A stretch of DNA of 64,000 bases. It comes from JAAURB01 sp049647265 (GTDB lineage Bacteria > Cyanobacteriota > Cyanobacteriia > Cyanobacteriales > Microcoleaceae). The notes under the pieces were generated by a model. It was not told the origin of the DNA. It did no database searches and saw only the letters and a list, made by a program, of their open reading frames with translations. Below are positions 16,431 through 27,600 of this stretch, one piece after another. Within the stretch, counting starts at the first letter, position 1, and every line of letters begins with the position of its first letter. Position numbers and translations under genes: made by a program. The stretch spans positions 310,001 to 374,000 of the forward strand of contig JBARXJ010000048.1 in assembly GCA_049647265.1 (NCBI GenBank). Direction: 5' to 3'.

Positions 16431-19052
16431 TTAATTGACTTTTAACAACTCCGCAGGTAAGCGTTTAAACGATAAGCGCTCATTTTCAACATCAACATAA
16501 ATCGTATCGCCGTCGTTGAATTCTCCTCGTAAAATTCCTTTAGCCAATTGAGTTTCTAATTCCCGTTGAATTGCCCGTTTCAAGGGACGTGCGCCATACA
16601 CTGGATCGAACCCAACTTCTGCTAAAAAGTCAAGGGCTGCATCGGCTAATTTAATCGCCATTTTCCGTTCTTCCAAACGATTTGCTAACTGTTGAATTTG
16701 CAGTTTCACGATTTCTCGTAGTTGTTGTTGTTGCAAACCTCGGAAGATAATCATTTCATCAATCCGATTAAGAAATTCTGGGCGGAAATTAGCTTGCATC
16801 GCTTCGATTACCCGACTTCGCATTTCGTTGTATTGACTATCATCTGCGGCAACATCGAGAATATATTGCGACCCAATATTACTGGTCATGATAATAATCG
16901 TATTTTTGAAGTCTACCGTATGTCCCTGAGAATCAGTGACGCGACCATCATCAAGGATTTGTAACATGACGTTAAATACATCCGGGTGGGCTTTTTCGAT
17001 CTCATCGAACAGAATTACCGCGTAGGGACGACGACGAATCGCCTCGGTGAGTTGACCCCCTTCGTCATAGCCAACATACCCTGGAGGGGCCCCTAACAGC
17101 CGGGAAACGGCGTGTTTCTCCATGTATTCCGACATATCAATCCTGACCATGGCTTCTTCGGTATCAAACAGATAAGCCGCCAAAGCCTTAGCCAATTCAG
17201 TTTTACCCACCCCAGTCGGCCCGAGGAAGATAAAGCTGGCCACCGGACGTTTGGGGTCAGACAGTCCCGCCCGTGACCGTTGGATAGCATCAGCCACCGC
17301 TGTAACGGCTTCATCCTGACCAATCACCCGTTGATGTAATTCATCTTCCAGGTGTAACAGTTTTTCTTTTTCCGACTCAACTAATTTACTCATCGGAATA
17401 CCCGTCCACTTAGAAATAATCTCAGCGATATCTGCTTCAGTTACTTCTTCCCGCAGCAAAGTTTGGCCGCTGGTTTGAGTCGCTTCGAGTTGAGTTTCTG
17501 TCTCTTTAAGTCGTTTTTGCAACTCCAATAATTTACCGTATTTCAACTCCGCCGCCCGGTTTAAATCATAGTCTCTTTCGGCTTGTTGAATTTCGATATT
17601 CACCCGGTCAATTTCTTCTTTAATCGATTGAATTTGGGTAATAACATTCTTTTCAGCTTCCCATTGAGTGTTTAAGGTTCGCTGTTTTTCTTTCAGGTTC
17701 GCCAGATCTTGTTCTAGTTTTTCTAACCGTTCAATCGAAGCCGGATCGCTTTCTTTTTGCAGAGATAAACGTTCCATTTCTAACTGCAAAATCTTACGAT
17801 CAATCTCATCCAATTCTTCCGGTTTTGAGGTGATTTCCATCTTCAGTTTAGCCGCCGCTTCATCGACTAAATCAATCGCCTTATCCGGTAAAAAGCGATC
17901 GCTAATATACCGCGTTGATAACGTTGCCGCCGCCACTAAAGATGAGTCAGAGATTTTCACCCCGTGATGGACTTCATACCGTTCTTTGAGACCCCGTAAA
18001 ATGGAGATCGTATCAACAACTGTTGGCTGATCGACATAAACCTGCTGAAACCGCCGTTCTAAGGCTGCGTCTTTCTCGATATATTTACGATATTCATCGA
18101 GGGTTGTTGCCCCAATACAGCGTAATTCCCCACGGGCTAACATCGGTTTAAGCAGATTTCCGGCATCCATTGCCCCTTGAGTTGCCCCAGCCCCAACAAC
18201 GGTATGAATTTCGTCGATAAACAGGATAATTTTACCTTCAGACTCGGTGACTTCTTTGAGGACGGCTTTCAGACGTTCTTCAAACTCCCCTCGGAATTTG
18301 GCCCCAGCAATTAACGCCCCCATATCCAAGGCAATTAACTGGCGATCTTTAAGGGACTGAGGCACATCCCCGGCTAGAATCCGTTGGGCCAAGCCTTCTG
18401 CGATCGCGGTTTTCCCCACACCGGGTTCACCAATGAGGACGGGATTATTTTTAGTTCGCCGACTGAGAATTTGAATGGTACGGCGAATTTCATCATCGCG
18501 ACCAATGACCGGATCAAGTTTACCTTGACGGGCGGCTTCGGTTAAATCTCGGCCATATTTTTCTAGGGCTTCATATTTTCCTTCGGGGTTTTGATCGCTC
18601 ACCGTTTGATTTCCTCGAATTTGGGTAATAGTTTGTTTGAGTTTAGCTTCGTTTAAGCCTAATTCCTTCAATACAGACTGACCAAAACGAGCGTCAGCCA
18701 TGAAAGCTAAGATCAGGTGTTCTGTCGAAATATATTCGTCCGAATATTCTTGACGATGATTTTCTGCCCGGTCGAGGAGCGTATCTAAACTCCGGCCGAG
18801 ATAAACATTGTCGCTGCTACCGCGAACTTTAGGTTGACGGTTAATAAAAGCATCGGTTTTTTCTTGCAGTTTGGGAACAGAAACTCCGGCTTTATTAAAG
18901 ATGCTGCTTGCCAGTCCGTTTTGTTCTAGCAACGCCTTCATCAGGTGTTCTGTTTCGAGTTGTTGTTGTTGATTTTGTTTAACGATATCGGGAGTCCGGA
19001 CGAGGGCCTCCCAGGCTTTTTCTGTAAATTTACTTGGATCGGTGGGTTGCAT
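16431..19052 (-). CDS. clpB: ATP-dependent disaggregase ClpB
   Basis: This 873-residue AAA+ chaperone resolves protein aggregates with DnaK in the cytoplasm. The order is: Clp N domain with paired repeats (FTEKAWEALVRTPDIVKQ), NBD1 with Walker A GEPGVGKT, a long charged coiled-coil middle domain (about residues 400-530), and NBD2 with GPTGVGKT and arginine-finger region. Full length matches the family. The N-terminus matches the heat-inducible cyanobacterial ClpB1 type. GGAG lies just upstream of ATG at 19052. A terminator follows. dnaK, its functional partner, lies at the far end of this window. Confidence 0.96.
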   Translation of the reverse strand: MQPTDPSKFTEKAWEALVRTPDIVKQNQQQQLETEHLMKALLEQNGLASSIFNKAGVSVPKLQEKTDAFINRQPKVRGSSDNVYLGRSLDTLLDRAENHRQEYSDEYISTEHLILAFMADARFGQSVLKELGLNEAKLKQTITQIRGNQTVSDQNPEGKYEALEKYGRDLTEAARQGKLDPVIGRDDEIRRTIQILSRRTKNNPVLIGEPGVGKTAIAEGLAQRILAGDVPQSLKDRQLIALDMGALIAGAKFRGEFEERLKAVLKEVTESEGKIILFIDEIHTVVGAGATQGAMDAGNLLKPMLARGELRCIGATTLDEYRKYIEKDAALERRFQQVYVDQPTVVDTISILRGLKERYEVHHGVKISDSSLVAAATLSTRYISDRFLPDKAIDLVDEAAAKLKMEITSKPEELDEIDRKILQLEMERLSLQKESDPASIERLEKLEQDLANLKEKQRTLNTQWEAEKNVITQIQSIKEEIDRVNIEIQQAERDYDLNRAAELKYGKLLELQKRLKETETQLEATQTSGQTLLREEVTEADIAEIISKWTGIPMSKLVESEKEKLLHLEDELHQRVIGQDEAVTAVADAIQRSRAGLSDPKRPVASFIFLGPTGVGKTELAKALAAYLFDTEEAMVRIDMSEYMEKHAVSRLLGAPPGYVGYDEGGQLTEAIRRRPYAVILFDEIEKAHPDVFNVMLQILDDGRVTDSQGHTVDFKNTIIIMTSNIGSQYILDVAADDSQYNEMRSRVIEAMQANFRPEFLNRIDEMIIFRGLQQQQLREIVKLQIQQLANRLEERKMAIKLADAALDFLAEVGFDPVYGARPLKRAIQRELETQLAKGILRGEFNDGDTIYVDVENERLSFKRLPAELLKVN

Positions 19053-19757
19053 CGATCTTTATCCTCCGTTTTACTGTTTTTATAGTGAGCGTTCCTATGA
19101 TTAAGCCGCTATTTGAAAACTAATAGATTCTTTAATAGATGTGAATTGTATTATGAGGTGTGAAAGGTTAACCTCAGACGTATTTATTGAATGTTTCCCT
19201 CAGTTATACTAGAGTTTTTATCCAAATATCATCCATTAGCTGGCTCTATAATCACTTTAACGGAGGATGGATTCGGTTTGATGATAAATTTCCCCCTTCA
19301 ACTGTACGGATCACCGAAGTTCCAGGAGTGTATGAGATTCAAAGGATGCTACGGGTGCGTATCCTATGGCGCGATACTACTATGGCGCACGTTACTGCTA
19401 TATTGCAACGTGATCGGTTGACATAGCAATAGCGTCACTCACGTCTGACTCTATTTCTCCTAATCTGTTGAGAGTAATAATATGGGTAATGATAATAATT
19501 TAATTATTTGTTTCTCTAAATTTTGGGTCGGTCTAGATATAAAGAATTATCAGATGCAAACTGTTTAAAAATTATGAAATAGAAGCGCTACAAACAGTAA
19601 CTATTAATCAGAGGATGAATTCCCCAATTGCTGTGCAGATCAAGATCACTTGCATCACCCTTTAGTCGGATTGCACTATATTAGTCTTGGCTATTTTAAC
19701 GCCATTCTGTACACAGCTCAAAGCGAGTTACTGTAGTCTCTTAAACCAAAATTATTC
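19053..19757. other. Intergenic region upstream of clpB
   Basis: This 705-bp gap has no convincing gene. Short ORFs at 19187-19426 lack support. A cluster at about 19352-19432 consists of GCG-rich imperfect palindromes (GCGTATCCTATGGCGC, then GCGATACTACTATGGCGCA). It shares a 19-bp core with 15398-15416. AGGTTAACCT occurs once near 19167. I see no clear heat-shock CIRCE element. Confidence 0.5.
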
Positions 19758-21485
19758 TTAACGTCCTTGAACATGAACCGGAAACCACACCATAAATACA
19801 GATCCTTTTCCTTGTTCACTATCAACACTAATTCCGCCTCCTAAAATTTCACAGAGTCGTTTACTAATCGCGAGTCCTAATCCCGTTCCACCAAAGCGTT
19901 TTGTTGTCGATGGATCGGCTTGAGTAAAGGCTTTAAAAATTTGTCCGGCTTGCTCTTTTGTCATACCAATGCCAGTATCGCGCACTTTAAACACTAAATA
20001 TTGACTGCTGCCAGAAGATTTTTCAACTGACTTTTGCCCGTCGGAACGAGAACTTTTAGGTTGATGTTTAACTCGAGCAGCAGAGAGGGTAATAATCCCA
20101 TTTTCTGTAAATTTACAAGCATTACTGAGTAAATTCAGTAGGACTTGCTTAACCTTTGGTTGATCGGCATACATTCGACCCAGTTCTGTTCTAATATCAA
20201 CTTTTAAGATATTTTTATTTTTTTCAGCTAAGGGTTTAGCCGTTATAATCACATCTTGAATGAGTTCTTTATTAACATCAAAATCTTCTAAATATAAAGT
20301 AACATGACCCGCTTCAATTTTAGAAATATCTAAGATATCCTTAATCATATCTCGCAGATGTCTTCCAGCCGTTTGTATTCTTTCTAAATCGGGTAAAAAG
20401 TCGTTATATCCTAAATCTACTGAGTCCTCATGCAACATTTCGCTATAGTTAATAATTGCATTTAAAGGGGTTCTCAGTTCATGACTCATATTAGCCAGAA
20501 AAACACTCTTAGATCGGTTAGCAGATTCTGCTGTCATCTTGGCTTTTTCTAGGGCTTCTGTATATTCAGCCACTCGTCGAATTAAATGGTTTAAAGCTTC
20601 AGTTAAATCTCCGATTTCATCATTGGTTTTAATAGGGACTTGTAAATCAAAATCAGATTCATCTCCGACTTGATTAGCCACTTGAACCATCATTTCAATT
20701 GGATAGGCAATCACCCAACTGGTATACACCCCTAAAACTAATGCTAAAAACGTGGCAACTACTAAACTAAAAAATAGAACTTGATTCGCGACATTATGAA
20801 CTTTTTGATCGACTTTAACCGCTTGATTGGCTCGATCTTGATAAGTCACTGCCAAGGGTAATAATTGACGTGGAAGCTGAAACAGTTGTTGAGAAGTCTC
20901 GCTATTTTGTAAGCTTTGTAATCTATTTTGAGCCGTAGAAATAACAGTGGGATTAGCCGCTCCTGATTCTAAGGGTTGAACAATTTCTTCTAGTTGCTGA
21001 GAATAACTTTTCAGTGTTTCAGAATAGGATTGAGTCAGCTTTGTTAAGGTTTGATAATTGGCCTGAACTTCTGAATTTTCCAGAACCTCCGGAACGGTAA
21101 ACTGTTGTAGCTGGCGATTAATTTCAAAGATATTAGATCGCATGGTTGAGATAATCGGTTCAGCCTGTTGCGGTTGAGTAATGGCTAGACTCAGAGATTC
21201 TTGATCGGCTTCTAACTCTACCAGATTCAGATTCAAACGAGTTAAGAGTTGTGAAGTTTGATAAGCAGTTGTAAACGGCTCCTTCAACTGGCTTTTATAA
21301 TAAGCTTCAACGATATATCCTGAGAGCGTTCCGATAAACGCAATCCCAATCACTAAGGCATAACCAATCCCTATTTTTTGTCGAATGGTAAACCGATTAA
21401 AAATAGGTAATTGTAGTCCAATTCTGATCGGACGTTCTGGTAAATTCTTCGCAGAAGAGTATTCAGGCATTCGTACGGTTGTCAT
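19758..21485 (-). CDS. Membrane sensor histidine kinase (HAMP-HisKA-HATPase)
   Basis: This 575-residue kinase has a TM helix near residues 38-60, a periplasmic helical sensor (about 62-230) and a second TM (about 232-256). HAMP, HisKA with phospho-acceptor in ANMSHELRTPLNAI (near residue 330) and HATPase_c follow. The N, G1 and G2 boxes are visible (LSNACKF, DTGIGM, GGTGLGL). No receiver domain and no adjacent response regulator are present, so it is an orphan and its stimulus is unknown. Confidence 0.93.
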   Translation of the reverse strand: MTTVRMPEYSSAKNLPERPIRIGLQLPIFNRFTIRQKIGIGYALVIGIAFIGTLSGYIVEAYYKSQLKEPFTTAYQTSQLLTRLNLNLVELEADQESLSLAITQPQQAEPIISTMRSNIFEINRQLQQFTVPEVLENSEVQANYQTLTKLTQSYSETLKSYSQQLEEIVQPLESGAANPTVISTAQNRLQSLQNSETSQQLFQLPRQLLPLAVTYQDRANQAVKVDQKVHNVANQVLFFSLVVATFLALVLGVYTSWVIAYPIEMMVQVANQVGDESDFDLQVPIKTNDEIGDLTEALNHLIRRVAEYTEALEKAKMTAESANRSKSVFLANMSHELRTPLNAIINYSEMLHEDSVDLGYNDFLPDLERIQTAGRHLRDMIKDILDISKIEAGHVTLYLEDFDVNKELIQDVIITAKPLAEKNKNILKVDIRTELGRMYADQPKVKQVLLNLLSNACKFTENGIITLSAARVKHQPKSSRSDGQKSVEKSSGSSQYLVFKVRDTGIGMTKEQAGQIFKAFTQADPSTTKRFGGTGLGLAISKRLCEILGGGISVDSEQGKGSVFMVWFPVHVQGR

Positions 21486-21633
21486 CGGCCAGAAATGTTA
21501 TGTATATATTAATTCTAAGTTAGTCTAGCTCAGGATCAATTCGGGCAGAGGGGCTGGGTACATGGAAGCTACAATCCCATGACTGCTAATCAGCGTCATT
21601 AAACAGCATAAATCATGAATAAAAAATAATTCT

Positions 21634-24600
21634 TTACCAAGGACTACCAATCATTGTAAACCCAGCCCAATAATAGGGATGGGACAAATTCATGGTTTCA
21701 AATAGAGCTAAACCCTGAGGTAATTGGACAACTGCACCCCTCGAAGTTGACCCTCGAAGTTGACCCGACTCAATGATGACATCTCCCTGTATCATCGCTA
21801 ACTGGGCTTTTCGCAAGGCTTCTGATTTTATCTTAACTTGACTTAGGTGAGTGTAAAACTCGGTCATTAATCCAAGTGTCCCCTCATCGCTAACATACCA
21901 CAAACTGGCTAAGGCTGACTTAACTCCGGCTTGAACGGCTAAACCCGCAAACCCTAACTCCGCTTGTTCATCCCCCAATGCTGTACGACAGGCTGACAGG
22001 ACTAAGAGTTCCACAGCAGGCTCGTGCCAGCCTAATTTCCGCAGTTCATCCAGCTTAATTTGTTCTTCACCCCAGAGTTGAATATAAGATTGACTGGGGT
22101 CTCCTGAGCGGAATTCTCCGTGAGTTGCTAAATGAATAATTGGATAAGGATAGTCTTTGCGTTGCTGGACTAAATTCTCGCGGGTGAATTGTTGTTCGAG
22201 GAAAGCATTTCCTTGCCACAGAGATTGAGTGATGGTTTCTAACTCCACGGGGACGGCTGGCAGCGGATTAAGGTTGGTAAACTGGCTGGCTCCCATCCCT
22301 AACACTTGGGTATCTTGCAGGGTACGATAGCGCATATCCGTTAGCGTCATACTGGGAATGAGGCTAAGGCTGTATTTTTCGACTAAATAGCGTTGACCGT
22401 CGTGTAAGGCGGCGATAGGGAGGCTACGCAGGCCGCTATCCATACTGAATAGTAAGGTATCAATAGACTGCGCGTTTAGTTCTGCTTCTAAGGGTGCAAT
22501 TAACCACTGATGTAATTGTTGAGCTGATTTTAAGTATTTCTGAGATTCTCGATAACGGGGGTCAAGAATTTCAGTCCGGAATGCTTTGGCGGTTTTTATA
22601 ATTTGAGCCCGGCCAACATTAGGGACTGTTTTTCGCAAGGGTTGACCGTTAGCTGTAAAAATAACTAAATCAATTTGATTGTTAAGCAACGTCACATAGA
22701 CAATTGCGGAGCGAGTTCCGGTTTGAGATTCTACATTACTTAATGCATCTCGTACATTTTCTGTTGTTGCGGCATTTTGTGAAAAATCATCCCCAAAATA
22801 GTTATTAAATTCTAGACTTCGATTCTGTTCTAAAAGCGCTACATTTTCAACAGCCGAAATAGATAAAACATTAGTATTGCTGGAATTGAGACGACTCATC
22901 ATGTCCCGAATATTTTCAGGATTATTATCAATTTCACCACGACTTCTTTTTGAACGAAGATCAGAATTTTCTTCTAGTTTATTTGAGGCTAGAATACTCG
23001 TGATTTGTTCGGGTGGAAGTCCGGTAATATCAGTGAGTCTCCGGGTCGTTGCAGTGGCAATTTTGAGAGCATCTGAGACTTGTGTTTGTGGGATAAATTG
23101 GGGCGAATTATTGGTAAAACGGGTAGAAGTATTGAGATTGGTTCTATTTTCTGAAAGGGTTAGGAATGGGGTAGAATTTAACCGAGATTCTCGTATATTA
23201 ATCTCTCCCCCAACTTCATTGATAATTGTGCCGGATTCTTCACCTTCTAATGCCACTTGATTCCCTGTTTCTAGATTCTCAGGTGTTTTATTTTCAATTG
23301 TGGCAACTCCTTCTTCTGTCGTAGCCGTTTGATTTGCTGTCGTTATATTCCCATCCGCTTGGTTAATAATATTAGCATTACCCGTATCTGTCGTTGCTGT
23401 TTGATTTCCAGTTAATAAATCTTCTTCCGCATTATTATTAATTGTTGCATTCCCAATTTGTGTAATTGCTGTTTGGTCACCTGTCGTTATATTGCCATCC
23501 GCTTGGTTATTTATAGTAGAATTCCCAATTTGTGTTGTAGCGGTTTGATTTGCTGTCGTTATATTGCCATCAGCTTGGTTATTTATAGTAGAATTCCCAA
23601 TTTGTGTGATTGCTGTTTGGTCGCCTGTCGTTATATTATTATCAGCTTGGTTACTAATATTAGCATTACCCGTATCTGTCGTAGCGGTTTGATTTGCTGT
23701 TAATAAATCTCCTGCGGCATTATTATTAACAGTAGAATTCCCAATTTGTGTGATTGCTGTTTGGTCACCTGTAGTAATATTACTATCAGCTTGGTTACTA
23801 ATATTAGCATTACCCGTATCTGTCGTTGCTGTTTGATTTCCTGTCGTTAAATCTTCTCCAGCATTATTACTAATATTGGCATCACCCATATCTGTCGTTG
23901 CTGTTTGGTCACCTGTCGTTATATTATTATCAGCATTATTATTAACAGTAGCATCACCCGTATCTGTCGTTGCTGTTTGATTTCCTGTCGTGACATTATT
24001 ATCAGCATTATTATTAACAGTAGCATCTCCTGTCGCCCCATCAACGGTTTGATCTCCTGTGGTAATATCACCGCCTGAATTAACATCAACACCCCCGGCT
24101 TCTCCTGAATTAGAAGAAGAATTTAAATCTTGAGTAATGACATTTCCATCTGTTGTTGTAATCGAAATTTGACCCGCGCCTGTTTCTCCTGATGTTTGTA
24201 AATTTGCCGTTTGAATATCGCCAGAAGTACTATATGTATTCAGGGTAATATTACCACTTTGTCCGCCTGGAGAAAGGGTTTGAATTTGTCCGGTTGTAAT
24301 GGTTCCATCACTACTTTGTAAATTCACATCGCCGCTGCTTTGTTCCCCAAAAGACGCGATATTATGAATAGTAATATTATCTTGAGAAGTTAGGTTAATA
24401 TCGCCTCCTTGTCCTGCGGCTGAATGTGTCGCAATATGATTCACTTGAATACTTCCAGCTTGACTTTCTACTTGAATATTTCCACTTAAACCTATTTCTG
24501 TGGTTGAGAAAATAACCCCGGTTGTAATATTACCATTTTGACTGGAAACACTCACATTACCGCTATTGGTTTCTCCAAATGAACTAATATCACCTGTGAC

Positions 24601-27600
24601 AATATTTCCGGGTGCAGATAAAGTAATTTCTCCGCCGTTTCCTTCTTCTGCAAACGTATTTAAATTAGCGGGTTTATCCGCAAAAGTTTGAGCAACTTCG
24701 GCTGAAGTGACATCCGCTTTTTCGTCAACAATACTATTAGCAATATTTCCATTTGCTGTGGTATCAATTGAACCCGTTTGACTGGTTAGATTAATTGAAC
24801 CGCCCTGCTGAATGCCTTCGGCTGAAATCAATCCGGTACGAATATCACCCACTGCATTTAAACTGACATTTCCACCTCTACCATTGGCAGAAAAAGAGAT
24901 GATTCTAGAAAAAGAGGTATCAATATTAGCTTGACTATTTAAATCAATATTGCCGCCTTTACCAAAAAATGAAGCTCTAGCAATGGGTTCATTGACTAGA
25001 AGATCTCCCGTAGAATTAATCGAGATTTGTCCGCCTGAAAAACTATTGATTCCTTCTAATTGGTTGGTGACATCACCGACTGTAATGCCTGAGTTGGGAG
25101 AATCAAAAAATGCTCCGGCTGCGCCAGTAACCGCTTCTAAATTATTAACATTTATCTGTATAGGTACAGTATCTACACCAATTCCACCTTGACTATGGGT
25201 ATGAAAAATAGCAGAATTTGCAGTAATTAAACTATTATCTATTGTGCGGTGAATTTTGCCACTATTGGCATCAAAAACAGCCAATCCTGTTGTATTGATA
25301 TCTCCAACTAAAATATTTCCAATATCTCCAGCGCTGCCAATTTCAAATAGGATATTACCACTTCCTGCATCTATAGTTGTTCCGCTTTGTTGAATAATAT
25401 CTGCATTTCCTGCTTCTCGTTGATTCGCTGCTGCCCCTAAATTATTGGCTTTTAAAACAATATTACCGTTACCGCTGGAAGTATCAATATCGGCATTAAT
25501 AAAAATACTGCGCCCGGCTTTAATTTGAATTGAATCTGTTGTTACAATGGGTTGGTCGATGGTAACGTCATTATAGGCTTCAAAAATAACAGTACCGTTA
25601 AATTCAGCTACACGACTGGCTTCAAATTCTATTTCGCTATCTGGTTGAAAAACAAGTTGTTCTTCAAGTGGAGGGTTATCAAATACGAATTCTGGGGTAA
25701 TTATTCCATCACTTCCGAGTAATGATTTAGCATCTAAAAAACCTTCGCTAACATCAATATTTCCGGCGGTACTTTCCAGGGTAATATCTCCCCCTTGGGT
25801 TTCTCCAAAAGTCGTAATAAAACCAATCCGAATATCATTATTTGCATTTAAATTAACGCTGCCTCCGCTGCCTTTGGGACTGCCCGCATCAATAATATCG
25901 GCGGTGGTGTCGAGGCTGCCTCCAGCGGTGAGGTTAACGTTACCTCCTTGACTGTCGCCACGAGAGTAAATTTCTCCGGTGAGGATATCTCCGGTTGCAT
26001 TTAAGGTAATGTCTCCGCCTTGACCTTCGGGTTGTCGAGGGACTGATTCTATTGCGCCTTCAGTGGTGTTAATATTGCCCTGAGACAGCAGTTCAATTGA
26101 CCCACCGAGGGCGGTCTCACCTCCGGTGACAATCTCTTCTATGAGGCTGATATCCCCCATTGTCTGAATCAATACTGACCCGCCATCTTGGGTTTGGATA
26201 CCGGAAAGTTCTTCAGTGATGCCGCCAATGGTTAGACTGTCTCTTGAAGAAAAGAAAAATACGCCGCCGTTGCCTGTGGTGACTTCTATATTATCGACAT
26301 CAATATTAATAGGGACTGTTAATGAACCAATACCCCCAGTATTCGTCGTCCGAAATAGGGCTGAATTGGCGGTAATTTGAGAGGTTTCTGTAACGGATTG
26401 AATATTGCCGCCGTTGGCATCAAGCAGGGCAATTCCAGTGGTATTAATATTATCAATTTGAATATTACCAATTTCGCCTGCATTGCCAATTTCTAAGAGA
26501 ATATTACCGCTACCGGCAGCTAAAAATTCACCCGGTTGTTGAATAATACTGGCTGCCCCGGTTTCCCGTTGATTTTCAGCCGCTTGGGGGTTATTTGCCC
26601 GCAATACAATATTACCGTTACCGCTGGAAGTATCAATACTGGCATTAAGAAAAATACTGCGTCCGGCTTGAATTTGAATTGAATCTGAGGTGATAATATC
26701 TTCACTTAGGGTGATATCGTTATAGGCTTCTAAAATAACATCGCCACTAAAATCTGTAATATTATCCGGGTCAAACCCCACTTCGCTTTCTCCTTTAAAA
26801 ATACTACCTTGTTCGGCATTAATATTAATTGTTCCTTGAGTGCCTGCGGGTTGGAATGCATTGGCAATGAGTTCACTATCACTCAGTTCAATATCTCCAT
26901 TATTACTAACAATGGTAATATCTCCCGCTTCACTTGCGCCACTAGTACTAACAAAACCAACCTCTATTCTTTCAGCGGCTGTAAAGCTAACATTTCCACC
27001 TAACCCGCCTGTGGCTGTGGCATGAATATCATCAGCAGTGGTATCAATATTTCCGGTATTACTATTAAGAGTAATATTTCCGGCTGGGTTACCCGGATTT
27101 TCAGCAGAAGAATTAATAAAGCCAGTCAGAATATCAACTTCTGCGTCCATTAAAATATTACCACCATTGCCATCATTTCCAATAGCTTTAATCTCTCCTT
27201 GAGTGGTATCAATTTGCCCACTACTACTAATTGTAATATCTCCAGCGCTAGAACCCAGTGTAACCGTATCTAACCTCTCAGTTAAGGTAAAATCTCCTTG
27301 GATATTGAGGAGAATATTACCGCCATTTCGACTCACAATTCCAGTAAAATTATCGCTAACGCCTCCAACATTAATACTATTGAGAAAATTAATATAAACG
27401 CCTCCACTGCCAGCCTCTGCTTCGATGTTGTTGGCATCAACTCTTAGAGGTTCAGTTTCTGTGCCAATTCCTCCACTTCCAAACGTTTGAAATAAGGCAT
27501 TTCCTACTCGAATTGTAGAGTCGGGTGCAACACGAGTCACATTACCGCCATTAGCATTGACCGTTAAATTACCACTGGTAATAATATTATCAATATTAAT

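Noticed and set aside
19160..19175. Pho box near AGGTTAACCT upstream of clpB
   Set aside because: A single palindromic hexamer-type match without 11-bp spaced repeats does not meet the Pho-box layout.
19187..19426. Two overlapping + ORFs in the gap upstream of clpB
   Set aside because: No domain or ribosome-binding site. They run into the palindromic repeat cluster and differ from coding composition of neighbours.
22877..23703. Several + strand ORFs opposite the adhesin repeats
   Set aside because: They are complements of the repetitive minus-strand adhesin gene, without independent support.
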